64,000 nt of DNA. It comes from Trichoplax adhaerens (lineage: Eukaryota > Placozoa > Uniplacotomia > Trichoplacea > Trichoplacidae). This document shows, one piece after another, positions 1 to 11,676 of this stretch. The stretch lies in assembly GCF_000150275.1 (NCBI RefSeq), contig NW_002060953.1, positions 2,168,064 to 2,232,063 on the forward strand, given 5' to 3'. Position 1 is the first letter of the stretch. Every line of letters begins with the position of its first letter. A program made the translations under genes and the position numbers. The notes under the pieces are model-generated. The model had not been told where the DNA came from. It was given only the letters and a program-made list of their open reading frames with translations, and did not search any database.

Positions 1-289
1 CCACCTGCCCCATTCCAAAGCAAGATTACCAAAATTGTTTATAAGAGTAAGATAAGAAAAAAAAAATGGATCGATTAGATAATGGTAAGAATTTTCTTTC
101 TTTTCAGATAACAAAATTCTATACTCTATGGTAGAGGTGAAATTTCGAAATGGACTGAGAACGGTTGAAACATTGATTGATGTTTTATCCTTCTTTTACT
201 CTAATCCACTAGCTAATGAAGTTGTCCATGTCAACCATCATTGCATGGAAAAAGATAAACTACCCAATATGGCCTACATCATCAGATAA
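1..289 (+). CDS. 3' end of an unidentified spliced gene
   Basis: The last two exons of a gene that begins left of the window: 1-46 and 108-289, ending at TAA (287-289). The intron (47-107, GTAAGA...TTTTCAG) is 61 bp. Phase is consistent: A46 joins AT108-109 to give Asn. About 75 residues are visible, ending in ...NMAYIIR. The tail is soluble and mixed in charge, with no membrane segment and no motif I can assign to a family. The stop codon lies only 16 bp from the exon 2 donor of NHE-A on the opposite strand, so the two transcripts must meet or overlap here. I do not recognise the protein; the call rests on open frame, splice signals and phase. Confidence 0.6.
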
Positions 290-305
290 TCATGGTTGAA
301 CTTAC

Positions 306-1319
306 CCTATCGACTAGTTGTGATTGGGGGACGCGTGGCGTTTCGTTGTTATAAGTTGCAGATAACTTGTAGGCATAAGTAACATTGTCGCGAACGACAT
401 AAAGCTCTGAAGGGATTGTTCTATTGGTGGTATTAACAGGGCAAGTATAGGTCAGTCCAGTCTGATTGGGATGGCTTGTATACCGGATTAGCGCTCCCAT
501 GATTAAACCTATTGGCATGTACAAAACGTAAACAACAACGGATTAGTTTAGACTGCAAGTAAGAACGATGATGGAGAAGTAAACGGCTAGACTGATGTGA
601 GTTATATCTTTGTTGCAAGGAGTCATGCCCTGCCGAGTTCAAACACAACATTGAATTCAACACGGTGTTAGGCAATATTAGGCTACTCCATCCATTTCCG
701 AATGGATGGAGAGCTACAGGGTGCCCCATCCTTTCGCTATGGAAATGACTACAAGTATACAATGTAGAGAGACAACAGTGAGCATACGGAATGGACAAGT
801 TATGTAAAGCATTTCAGTCAACATAAACTGAAACTATGATGTCATCAGAATGACAAATTTCGAACATCTGATTGAAGATGAAGACTGAAAATGGATATCC
901 AAAAGGGATGGCTGTGCAAGAGATGAATCCAGCCGTAGCCGAGAATGTTTTGAAGAAACAAACACGCCAATTGGATCATCCTCCAATGCATTGTAGCTTG
1001 CATACCGTCGTGCACAATCAAGACTATGTCGACGCCATCCACCATAAAGACAGTGCATGGAAAAAGGCTTACCGTAAATCATGGCTAATCCTGTTTCATG
1101 GATAAATCGAATTCGTTTGACTTTAAATCTCCAAATGGTTAAAACGGTAATTAACAGGAGAAAGAGTAGCGCCATCAACATGACACTGTCCATTCGATGT
1201 TGACCTTCTACACGCAGCTCGGTACTGCCTTCATAATTGGTCGATTGTTGGATAGAATAAGGCAAAGCAGTGAGTAGGATGAGTAAACTAAGGATAGACT
1301 GGCCATTAATGAGCGACAT
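306..1319 (-). CDS. NHE-A: endosomal-type Na+/H+ exchanger, first two exons only
   Basis: Exon 1 is 1319-1073 and exon 2 is 508-306, spliced by GTAAGC...AATAG and leaving through a GTAAG donor. The product starts at the MSLINGQ methionine, the position matching the NHE-B start. It has a hydrophobic signal/anchor, a short lumenal stretch, a second membrane helix, and then the family signature [13 protein letters not shown]. Exon 2 gives IMGALIRYTS and a lumenal loop with N-glycosylation sites (NTTNRT, NVT, NET), ending QLVDR. It closely resembles NHE-B (exon 1 is 247 bp versus 244; exon 2 is 203 bp in both). Exons 3-15 are not in the window. On the far side of the exon 2 donor is the end of another gene on the opposite strand. 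Either the rest lies further left around that gene, or this is a truncated duplicate. Confidence 0.8.
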
Positions 1320-1664
1320 GGTGGGACCTGAACGACTGGATGTTGCACTACACAACTGCAATCTTGAAATAAAGATCGGAATAAATTGATTGGAATGGCC
1401 GCGGGATTCCTTTTCTACTTGAGATCAAGTCCTAGATCGGATCGGAGATGAATGCGTCCTCAAGCCCGGTACCCCAGTACAGTACCGAATCGAACCCAAT
1501 ATGGAACTCTATATGGACGAGTCAAAGTCTAGCTTGAACAGAGTAAATGCCAATCTACGTTACCCTACTCTACTGTACCTCAAGGACAAGAGTCATGATT
1601 GAGTAGCACTACTGGCAGTCTTCAACGGAGTCAGAATGGGCGGAAAGGACAGAGTGGACACAGT

Positions 1665-1860
1665 ACTTTGTACTGTACTGAGCCAGGCACCACGATACTG
1701 TACTGTACATACTGTACCGTACAGTACTGTACTACAGTTAGACTCGAGAAAGGTTCGGTTCAATACATTTATGGTCTACTGTATGTCTACAGTATGTGCG
1801 TACAGTACAGAGTACTGTAGCATCGGTACTCAAGACACCCTGTTGTACTGTACTGTGAGA
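1665..1860. repeat. Cluster of TACAGTAC/GTACTGTAC palindromic motifs
   Basis: Many overlapping copies of ACAGTACTGT (its own reverse complement) and GTACTGTAC. The same motif clusters again at 45826-45965 and occurs singly at many other sites (about 9005, 11805, 15905, 31220, 32600). Function unknown. Confidence 0.75.
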
Positions 1861-2122
1861 ACTGGTACGCCCACAGTTCATGGTGACTATATTAATGCAC
1901 AATATACTAGGTATAGCCAGCTTTCGATCATAATTTTTGTCACTACCGGTAAAAACGACAGTGCAGAGTACTGTAGCGTCGTGATACTCACGACACCCTG
2001 TTGTACTGTACTGTGAGAACTGGTACGCCCGCAGTTCATGGTGACTATATTAATGCACAGTATACTAGGTGTAGCCCGCTTTCGATCATAATTTTTGTCA
2101 CTACCGGTAAAAACAACAGTGC
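1808..2122. repeat. Two-copy tandem repeat, 156 bp unit
   Basis: Copy 1 (1808-1963) and copy 2 (1964-2122) share long identical blocks, for example ACACCCTGTTGTACTGTACT, TGGTGACTATATTAATGCAC and CATAATTTTTGTCACTACCG, with a few substitutions. Both copies start with CAGAGTACTGTAG. The divergence is low, so this is a recent tandem duplication. Confidence 0.9.
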
Positions 2123-3230
2123 TTTCATAAACTACTCAATCCGACAGAACGGTCAAAGGCGATAACTAAAAAATTCCAGCAGCTAGAATTCAAGCAGAAT
2201 AAAAACTTCGTCATCGCATGAACTACCAAAGAGAGAATGGACTATTCAATATATCACTGGGATTTCCTGTATTGAGTAGTCGATGAATGTATAATCTGGG
2301 ATTTCTAGAGATTTTCCACTTAAAAGTCTGTGGTACAAGTAGCGATTACTTCATGTTGCTACCACCCTGACAGTACAGTACTTAGTAAAATGTTCCAATA
2401 CCGATACTGTAGAGTAACTCGATCGGGCTACTCGAAGAGCTCGAGCATTCTCCATTCTAGGCTTGCCAGTCTTCCCTGCTCTAAAACAACTGAGATATTA
2501 CTTGCTGTTATCAAAGGTAGCATAGTATAATTGTAGTCAAGTCCATTCTTAAGGGTCCACAATCAATCTGTCCAACTGGACTTAAAACCCGAATTAAGCT
2601 TTCTTACAATGAAAACCAACCGTAACTGTATTTACAACAAATTATGAACAAGAAGAACGGGCGGATCGACTCGTTGGATACGCTTATAAATCGTAGCGCA
2701 TGACCTATTTAGTAATGGTAGTAACATTATCACGCTTCCACGCGCTTAGCACGGCCATTGAATTGCTATATTTTGCCTAAGGCACGAGCAACTAATCCCA
2801 TTAAACTACGCTAGTATTATAGCCTACGGTAGTGAATATTAGTCATTCTATACTTAATTCAGAATTCAACTCTAGTACTAAAACTCACGGCAGTGCAATA
2901 ATATTAGGATTGATACGACTACAATTGTACCAAGTTCAACCTTGCTATCGACCGTTCTCGCCTCGTTTAGGGTCGACTGCATACAAATTGGCTTTAAAAT
3001 AATGCTAAGCTGATCCAACTTTTCTTCCTACCAAGCAAACCATGGGCAGAAACGAAATTCGTCGAATGAATTATAGTATACATCCCCTTGCTGGATGGCA
3101 AGAACTAATATAGTTAGAGGCTGTCTTACTGATTCATCATTGTGAATCAACAACGCTCTGTACCAAGGCTGATCCAATCCCCTCCCCATACTAAACAACG
3201 AATATGCACAACATAGCGTTATACCTGTTG

Positions 3231-3790
3231 CAGAGCTAAAATGAATAAACCACTTTCAGTGCAATCAAAGTACAACCAAAAAAATCAACTGTACCCATGC
3301 TCGTCAAGCGCGCAATGCACATCGTATAGCCAAAAATGAATAAACTACTGGGCAAATTCACTTGCTGGATGTTTTGATGTCTCTTTTGCTTGGCTGTAAT
3401 CAATTAATCGATCTCAAGAATTCTCTGTACTGTACATACACAAAGTATTCCAAAATATTATCCATGTTGGTGATATTGCATAGCCTGATAGCCTATATCA
3501 ATGCGCAAACTACTATACCCTACAACTGTACAATGGCACTTGCTAATGCATGATCAAATTACTTGATACCTCTTTGTATTGCCGTAATGAACTAATCTAT
3601 TTCAGGAATTCTCTATAATATATTAAGGCATAGCCATAAAAGCCCCCTTCCATCTGCGCTGTCCAATGTCCAGCGCACAGCCTAAATGCTATCAATACCC
3701 TGTCCAGCTCATAATACAGTACATCTTGCACAGCCAAAATAAATGAGCTACTCAATTGCATAATTGGATTGCATTTTGAAGCAGTAAGCC
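3231..3790. repeat. Worn tandem repeat, about 190-200 bp period
   Basis: Segments near 3376 and 3566 align: GATGTCTCTTTTGCTTGGCT with GATACCTCTTTGTATTGCCG, and both run into (A/G)GAATTCTCT(G/A)TA. A second block, AGCCAAAAATGAATAAACTA, recurs near 3331 and 3733, with a weaker trace near 3235. The copies are diverged and non-coding. Confidence 0.55.
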
Positions 3791-4827
3791 AACTACACGC
3801 CCACCGACTCATATCAAATTGATCATCAAGAAAGGATATTGTCGACCGTAGTTTACATTTCGTTCCTTTTTCATTTGCGGTAGATCTGTAATGTTAACAA
3901 CATTAACTACTCTATTCAATAGCTATTCGTGCTAGTACTGTATAGGAGATCCTACAGTACGCGCATATTTTTTATCCTGATAGTTATAATAATGTTATCG
4001 ACTAAAAGTAAAAGAATAATCTAATCATTTATCATCTATGCCTCATGGAAAGTAGAAGGTAAAATGTGGTACATACGAGTACGTACCAGTAGAAGGCGCC
4101 ACTGTACTCATTAGGAAGTGATTTTTGACTTGATAGGTAGTTAAAGATGCATTCATCAGTCGCCTATAATACTGCCAAGTTTTTCTATAATGGTTAGCTC
4201 TTATCCTTGATTAACATAGGACTCCCGATGAATTATAATAAAAGGCTATTACTATCCGCTGACGTTTCATTGGATTTAAATTTTATTGCAAGGTCATCGA
4301 GGATTTTTAGGGAAACCTATAGTATGCGATCGATAGTGATTCTACTGACAAGATGCTAAAACTAGACGAGAATTTTTACTAGCTATCAACTATATTATAA
4401 TATATAACTACACCGTATACATTGGTAATGGCAACCTTATTAAGACCTTAGATAAAGTGTATCGTAATTTGCATTTTTTTAATTTAAAAAATAGTATGCT
4501 AGTACTATATTTTCATAATAGCCTAGCATCGATGCCTTGATAGAGCTACTGCATCGTTACGCGTGGAAACTTTTCAACCCTTATTGAAAGCAAATCATAG
4601 CGATGACTCCTGAGTGCCATTCCTTCGTTCTGCATCATGGATCGATATTTCGCTATTTTGAATCAATGAGTCATGATCAATTGTCTAAATAAGAAGCAGA
4701 CGAAAACATTAGTTCAATTTCATCAAGTCATTGGCGATATGTTACCAACGACGAAGCATTTGATCTCCATAGCAAGAATAGATCAAAGCAATTGAAAAAG
4801 TCATGGCAACAGAAAAACGTTGCAATG

Positions 4828-7800
4828 CTATTTTACCCTCTCTGCGGTCCCATATCGCCTGCTAAAAATACCACCAAACCATTGAAGCCGTGTACCCTCA
4901 ACGGGAATAGTTGAGCTACGACAAAATAGGGGCAACATATACTTGTCTAGGGGTTAAGGTAAAGCAGACGCAATTGGTTGATAATAACCAACAATATCCT
5001 AGACACATTAATCGAAAGTGCAAGATAGGCAAATATAAGAATTGATAAACTATCAGCATTGGATATTTTTTGTCGAATTGGACCCACGCATTTGCCAAAG
5101 CTGATAGATCAGGATTGGGTGAGGAAGCATTTGGATTATTGGGCGTTGATTTCACCGAAGTTTCCTTTAATGAATCTCATCGTTTAATCATCGTAGGAAA
5201 TTTGCATCTCTATTCATTATCATCAAGGCATTAAGAATGGGAGTATTACCTGATTTTCTTCCATTTCATTTTCGCCAGTTCTATCATTAAAACATCAGCA
5301 TAGTTTAGGTTAAATTCGATATACGTAACGGTACTTCAATTCACTTTCTTCTTCTATCCAATGAATCTTACCGAATTTTAAGTAGCGATAGCATTTGCCC
5401 GGTGCCCCCACCATTGAAAATGACTGTGGCAAAGACAATCATTAATGTAGTGGTAAACATTAGCTGACGGCTTTCGCTCGATGTATTACGAATAGCCAAG
5501 GCAAATGCAATAGCGCCGCGTAATCCTATCGTCCAAAATGTAAAAGTAGTTAGTTATACAGGAATTTTAAGTTTGTCCTAATACAACGATTAGTGCAACT
5601 AACAATTAAGATAAAGTTACCTGCAAATAACATCATATGCTGCAGATTGCAGCTGATTTTATTTTGTCGGACTCTGTTTAAAATAAAACTTAAAGGATAA
5701 ATATTACAAAGGCGACCAGCAAAGATTGCAAGCTTGATATTTTGTTAAGGATCGCACAAGGTATTCTCTAATTTTAAAATGAGGCATTAGAGATTAAATA
5801 TCAAATGGATAGCCTATAAGCATGGCATACACTATATCTCAAGGATACGAATGCAAAACTAATAAAACCAATATTCCAACGATGATAGGGAAAAACGAAA
5901 ACTGAAAGTCCCATATAAGAGAATATGAACTTTTCGGCAATAAAGTTCAAAAGTTCAAAAAACTACAAGAATCCAAAGAGATGATAAAAGAAAGCCAAAA
6001 TTAGCATGACTAAATTCACTCACGAGCCAATCTTAAGAGAGAAAAAATATCAGGCAGAAGGTTCTACCTGCTTGGTTCTTTTCTGCGATTCAAGAGATAG
6101 ATTCTTATGTGTATAATGAGATTGGATAATTCCACAAAATAGGATCGCAACAATGCCTGAAAATGAATACGATGTTATAAAATCATAACATAATGATACA
6201 TGGACGCAAAATATCAAGTTCTTCTTCTTGCTGCTATCAAGAATAGTAGATCTACCCGTCAGTTTCATTGCTTCTGCAACTAAAAAAGTAGAGTATGACA
6301 TCATGGCGAAAATGGTGGTTTCAAGTAATGGATATTTCCCAATACGAGTTAGTTTGGTAAAGTGCATCTTCGTTAAGGTCAATTACCGTATAAAGCCAAC
6401 AAAATCGTGAATAACAAAAATTTTTAGCAATGAAAACACGAATATTGCTGTATCATTTATAGAGAAAGGATATCAAAGCCATTAATAATCCCATGATGCA
6501 TCCAACAGCAAATGAACCCAAAAATATACCAAGAAAAACCCCAACCGACCGAAAAAAACCTGCAGCATTAAAAGTATCTACTCCTTCGGCAGAGTACGGT
6601 GAATAGGCCAAGATGGAACTACAGTATAAAAGTCATTTAAAAGTGGTCATATTCTAAAGGATGATTCTTGACCAAATAGATGGTGAATAGTGAAGTCTAA
6701 GCACAGTGGTTACTTTCAACGCCAAGTCAATTCAGCATTTTAAATTAGGTAATACTCCCAAGCTTCGAGATACTAACCGATACAGAACGATAGCCACTGC
6801 ATCATTTAAGACACTTTCGCCAAAAACCAGAACATATAGCTTAGAATCAACATGTAAATCGTGAAAAACTGCCAAGACGGTTACTGCAAAGACAAGATGC
6901 AATATTATTGTAGTTGTTTAATGTTGGAAATGGCATAGAAGGGATACAGTAAATTATAGCGACTTGAATTTAAAGTAATAAAGCAATTCGTATAACAGTG
7001 TAATGAGTGCACTCGTATATACCAGGATCAGTAGCAGAAATCATCGCACCAAAGAGTAGGCAATCGATGAAATCGAAGCCATTTATAACTTGAATTTTGG
7101 AAACGAAAGCATACATTATGCCACTGTGATATGAATCAAAAATCAAAATTAAATGGTACATCAATAGCAACATAATCTCTACTGGCAATATACGTCATCA
7201 ACCATAAGATGCCTTAACCTTTCATACTTTGAGTAAATTAATAGGTAGCAATATATGACATAAACCGGATGATAGCTTAAGTAATAATCGTTTCTAACAT
7301 TTTAATGTGCTAAATTTGCTCATAAGATATACTAGGATAGCAATCATGGGATGAGCTATCGTCACGATAGAATCAAGATACAACACCAGCGACACAAATG
7401 TCTGCTGAAATTTTAAAATTCGAGCTCAAAATTTAAAGTAGCAGTTATTAATACTATATTGACTACTGGATTGAATTGTTAGATACTTTCTAAAAGAGTG
7501 AATAAGGATCGTAGTAAAGGTACTTACTAGTAGTCAAAAGGCTTTTAGTATTTCTATCTATAATGAATGGCTAACTTACCCAATTACAAAGCAAGAAATG
7601 GTGGTGCCAATCACAGCAAACATCAGGATGGAACCAAAGTTGCTAAAAAAGTGTTTCTAAACCCGTAAAATCAACATCAATTTTATTTACAAATTTTAAT
7701 TGTTGTATATCCATTTCTAAACTATCCTTTAGTTCATTGAAGTAAAACAAACAAAGCAGAAAAAATGCACTATATCTTGATACTAGTTAATGCAGTAATA

Positions 7801-9593
7801 CTTCAATTACAAATTTAGATTCTAAAAAATGTATTTCTAGAACACATAAAATTAACGTCAAGTAAATTTATCAGTTTCAAGTGTTTGATATTCATTTTCA
7901 GTTATTCTTCATTTTATGCAGGTACAGAGTAGACCATTGGCAGGACCATGATTAGGATTTTGTATTTAATTTATTTACGTTCTATTAACACATATCAGTA
8001 TCTAGGATCTTAGCACTTAACTAGCGTAATAATACTTTAATTACAAATGCTAAATCATGAAGCTTCAATAACGATTTTGAAAGGATTCATTACACACAGT
8101 TAAAATAGTAGGTCCACTTACTTGTCTCAAATCATAACCAGCATAAAATATGATTGGAGGAAGGAGCACATAAAAAAATACTTCCGGATCGAAACCCACC
8201 TTCATCAATGAAAGAAAGATTAATGTTATCGTATATCTACATCGATACTGAAGCATGGCTGAGTATTCTTATTCTAATACTGTTGCCCTTGATTCATCGA
8301 CAGTAAAATATTAGGATTAGGTATAACTAATATATTATTTTTTAATACTGATCGATACAGAATAAGACATGATTCAGAAATTGAAGCATGACTGACAGTA
8401 AGTGCTTCACTACTTTTGGCCTTGATTCATTCCACTGAATCAATCAAGTTCTGCAAATTCACTTCAGTTCATTAAGTAATACAAATGAAATGATCATCAA
8501 GGCCAAACTTCGAGGTAAAACAATATTATACAGTTCAACTCTTTCGTCTACAGATATCTTTCGAACTTACCCTATCAACGAGTTCTGATATCGGTAATTC
8601 GGGTGTTTCATTGCGGTAAGTTGCAGACAATTTGTAAGCATAGGTAATATTATTGTCTTGTACATAAAATGTCGATGGGGTTGTTCTGTTTGTAATGTTG
8701 ATTGGGAAAGTGTAGGCAATTGCAGTTTCACTTGGCATACTGGTATACCTGATTAATACTCCCATCACTCCTCCTATCGTTATGCAAGTCAAAACAGAAA
8801 CAGGACGCAGTCATATTGATACACATCAAGATGAAATGCTAAGAATATGCCGTATTTACTTCTATAGTCTCACTCCTTAAAGTTGGAAGACTAGAGATTA
8901 TTAACTAAGTAAGTCTTTTAAGTTTAGATCGTAGCTTTAGGCCTAAATTTCTTGACTTTCTGGTAGAAAGCTCCCAATGATGAAAGCTTCGCACATTAAG
9001 TACAGTACTTGTAAGAATAGACGTCTATATTTGAATTCGTTCATACTAACTCAATCCAAAATCTCGATAATCAAAGCAAGACAATAAAGAAAAACATTCT
9101 TGAATATAAAGTTTAGGAGTAAAGATTCTAACACCTTAAGATTACCATAGTTTATCAGTTTTATAAGCGATCGAAACGATGTTATGAAGAGACTTTTAAA
9201 TCAAAATTTGGGGGGGGGGAGGAAATGAATTAGTGTCGTCATAATTACAAGTAACAAGTAAATAAACTCCCTACTCCTTTTCTCACAAATGAATCTATAC
9301 GCTATAAACTGCATGCTACAACTATACCCTGCAGTACATCAGTACTTACCGTAAAACATGGATAACCCAGTTTCATGCAGAAATCGAACTTGTTTTACTT
9401 TTAATCGCCAAGCGGTTAAAGTAGTAAGCAAGGATAGAAAGAGTAAAACCATCAAAAGAATGCTATATAGCTGATGTTGGTCTTCAACACGCTGCTCGAT
9501 CGTGCCTTCATAATTTGTTGGTTTTTGAATTGAATAGGGTAATGCATTTAGCAGCACAACCAAAATGACGGCGAAATGATAAAGATTTAACAT
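4828..9593 (-). CDS. NHE-B: endosomal/organellar Na+(K+)/H+ exchanger (SLC9A6/7/9 type)
   Basis: Fifteen exons: 9593-9350, 8773-8571, 8199-8122, 7656-7580, 7123-7023, 6883-6778, 6618-6474, 6361-6256, 6156-6068, 5962-5849, 5732-5621, 5525-5372, 5280-5250, 5164-5067, 4942-4828. The spliced frame is 1773 bp, 590 residues, within the family's range but shorter in the tail. Landmarks in order: signal/anchor and [12 protein letters not shown]; glycosylated lumenal loop; [38 protein letters not shown] (Asn261-Asp262, the transport-site pair); [50 protein letters not shown]; then a short cytoplasmic tail. The family exchanges lumenal H+ for Na+ or K+ across endosome/Golgi membranes. Introns 7, 10 and 14 are U12-type. 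No stop or frameshift was found. Head to head with NHE-C; tail to tail with nothing nearby. Confidence 0.93.
4943..5066 (-). other. U12-type intron with AT-AA ends, NHE-B intron 14
   Basis: Donor ATATCCAATG after the FDKK codons and branch site ACCTTAAC, followed by 10 nt (CCCTAGACAA). Phase 2. Only the AA end joins the exons in frame (AA plus G makes Lys, then YMLPLF). The CTAG or CAAG ends nearby shift the frame. Confidence 0.85.
5733..5848 (-). other. U12-type GT-AG intron, NHE-B intron 10
   Basis: Donor GTATCCTTGA and branch site TCCTTAAC (5751-5744), followed by 11 nt ending in AAG. Phase 0, 116 bp. Both signals match the U12 consensus. Confidence 0.9.
6362..6473 (-). other. U12-type AT-AC intron, NHE-B intron 7
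   Basis: The donor reads ATATCCTTTC, a perfect minor-spliceosome 5' site. The branch site GACCTTAAC is followed by 10 nt (GAAGATGCAC) and ends in AC. Phase 0, 112 bp. No GT donor exists: the frame meets TGA four codons into the intron. Confidence 0.92.
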
Positions 9594-11676
9594 GATAGAA
9601 AAGAACGAAATGATGTCATTTATGATGAAAAGAAGTTTTTAAATATATTTCGAGAGGAAGAAAGCCTCTAGAATAGTCTGCTATAAAGTCTACACTCGTC
9701 CCTATACGCAGAATAATTTGATAATTACACCTGTACCAGGTAAGCTATATCATAAGTACATATACACGCTCTTTGGGCCAAAGAAATTGGCGGTAGGATG
9801 GAACAATCATGTGACTTAATCATTAAATAATAGAAAGCAAATGAAATAATGAGAAAGAATAGAATGATATCATTTGTTACGAAAAGGAGACTTGCAGTGG
9901 ATTCGGGAAGAAAGCCATCAGAATTCCCTGCTGGGTACTCTCTATATGTAGAATAATACGATAATCGCAACTCTACCAGGTTAATAATGCGATAGCAGTA
10001 TGCTTAGTTAAGGCAAATTGATTAGTAGAAGAAAGGAATAATTTTTTGATTCATTCAATAAAGAATAGCATTGACGTAAACTTGATGGAATCCCATGGAT
10101 TAACCTGTTCTTTACTTCATCTATTAGGAAGGTAGAGTAGATGGAGTAATATAAAGTTTATTCCCATGGGGATTGATTTACAATTGCACTCTATTTTAAG
10201 GCTGTCTATTCGCATTCAATTGCTGAAACGATAGACTACAATCAACGAATGGCTTTCTGAATGCGCTAGATTTCTCTAGCTGTCTAATAAGGTATGCTTC
10301 CTGCAGTGAATAAATTCAATTGTTCCAAGTATACTTAACGTTGCTTAATTACTTCTAGAATAGTATTCGTACGTAAATAATTGATCCTTTGAATGAATTC
10401 AATCATAAAGACAATAATAATTACATGCAGAATTGAAGGCGTTAACAATGATCAAATGAAACTAATTCTTTCTCAAATAGTTGATTTCTTGGCTCGTTGA
10501 TGAAGACAACTTGATATTAAATTCACGTACGAGGAATGATGAGTATTCCATGCACGTTGAGCCAATAGTGTATAAATACTTTATTGCTTCATCGAGTATA
10601 TGTCTGTATGATGTATCTTCATCTGAGGAAGCACATCCTTTCAAAAGTCATTTAGCACATCTATTCCAATATTGATAGTTGCAATACTGTTACTAGAAAG
10701 GCAATTTTTAATATGTGCAGTACTATGAAATGGAAAAATTCCAGCATGAGGCAACTTAAAGAGTTAGTTTAATACTTATAATAATTATTGTTTATTTATT
10801 AATTAATTGATAATAAATTGAAATTATTCTATGAAGCTATATGGAGAGAATACCTGTCGACGACGATTTATAATGTTTCTTCATGAATCAATTGTACTGC
10901 AGCTCGTACACGAAATGATCAAGACTTATAACTATTATTTTACATAGCATAGACTACTGGTAGTCCATATCCAAAAGAAGGGCACAATTGTATTCCCTGC
11001 CAAACGATTCCCTATTCTATGAAATTCCTTGATGGTTTGAAAATATCATAAGAAGATAACTCTATTCTAATTAATATTCTAAATGATCAAGACCTACGCA
11101 AATCATACTACTTGCTAATGGCATGAGTATATTCTCCATCAATCATCGTTATTGCATGAAATTTTTCAATAGTCTTGAGGCATCACAAGGAGACATACTG
11201 TAAACTGCGGATACTGCGTTTTTAACATGGTCTTGATTATATAAGGTATACTCTTTAACGGACAAAGTTTAGCAACTGACATACATTTGATAAGAGATTA
11301 ATGTGATTATAATGAGAACGTAATTAATGATTAGTTTCTAAATGCAGTAATGTAAATGAAAGATCAATTTATCGTACTTTAGAGATGATAGATGGTTTTT
11401 AAACTACTGCCAGGATTAACAGACGGTCACATGCCGTTATTACTCATTAGTAGTTGGCAGAGCGGAGTAAAGATTCTCGTTTTACTGCAAAAACCAGAAA
11501 GGTAGATATCACCTCAGTCTGGACTGTAAGTAGCAAGGCATAAAAATGGAATACTCTACGAGAATTCTATATATAATGCTTTTCTAATTTCATTTCAATG
11601 CAATACTAGAGCCATACAGTAAAAATTTGTATAAAAAAGGCAAATCTTGTTAGCAATCATTCATGAATAGAATAGA
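9594..11676. other. Upstream region of NHE-B, no gene seen
   Basis: This 2.1 kb includes the NHE-B 5' flank. About 9603-9740 and 9856-9982 are a worn duplication: GAATAATTTGATAATTACAC with GAATAATACGATAATCGCAA, and shared AAGAAAGCC and TACCAGGT(T)AA blocks. The copied segment begins just upstream of the start codon. The rest is AT-rich and without features I can support, apart from a short GACTAC/GTAGTC palindrome near 10951. Confidence 0.5.

Larger units (their letters stand above)
1320..4827. other. Intergenic, no gene seen
   Basis: The 3.5 kb between NHE-A and the 3' end of NHE-B. It holds a cluster of TACTGTAC-like palindromes (about 1660-1860), a two-copy 156 bp tandem repeat (1808-2122) and a worn repeat family (about 3230-3790). 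Short ORFs here have no splice support and no family resemblance. Confidence 0.6.

Noticed and set aside
834-1361. A continuous 175-codon reading frame across NHE-A exon 1
   Set aside because: Past the GTAAGC donor at 1072 the frame loses family similarity. Paralogues splice at exactly this point into the exon 2 equivalent.
1599-2016. Overlapping ORFs rich in Tyr, Cys and Thr
   Set aside because: They are translations of the TACTGTAC repeat and the 156 bp tandem duplication, not genes.
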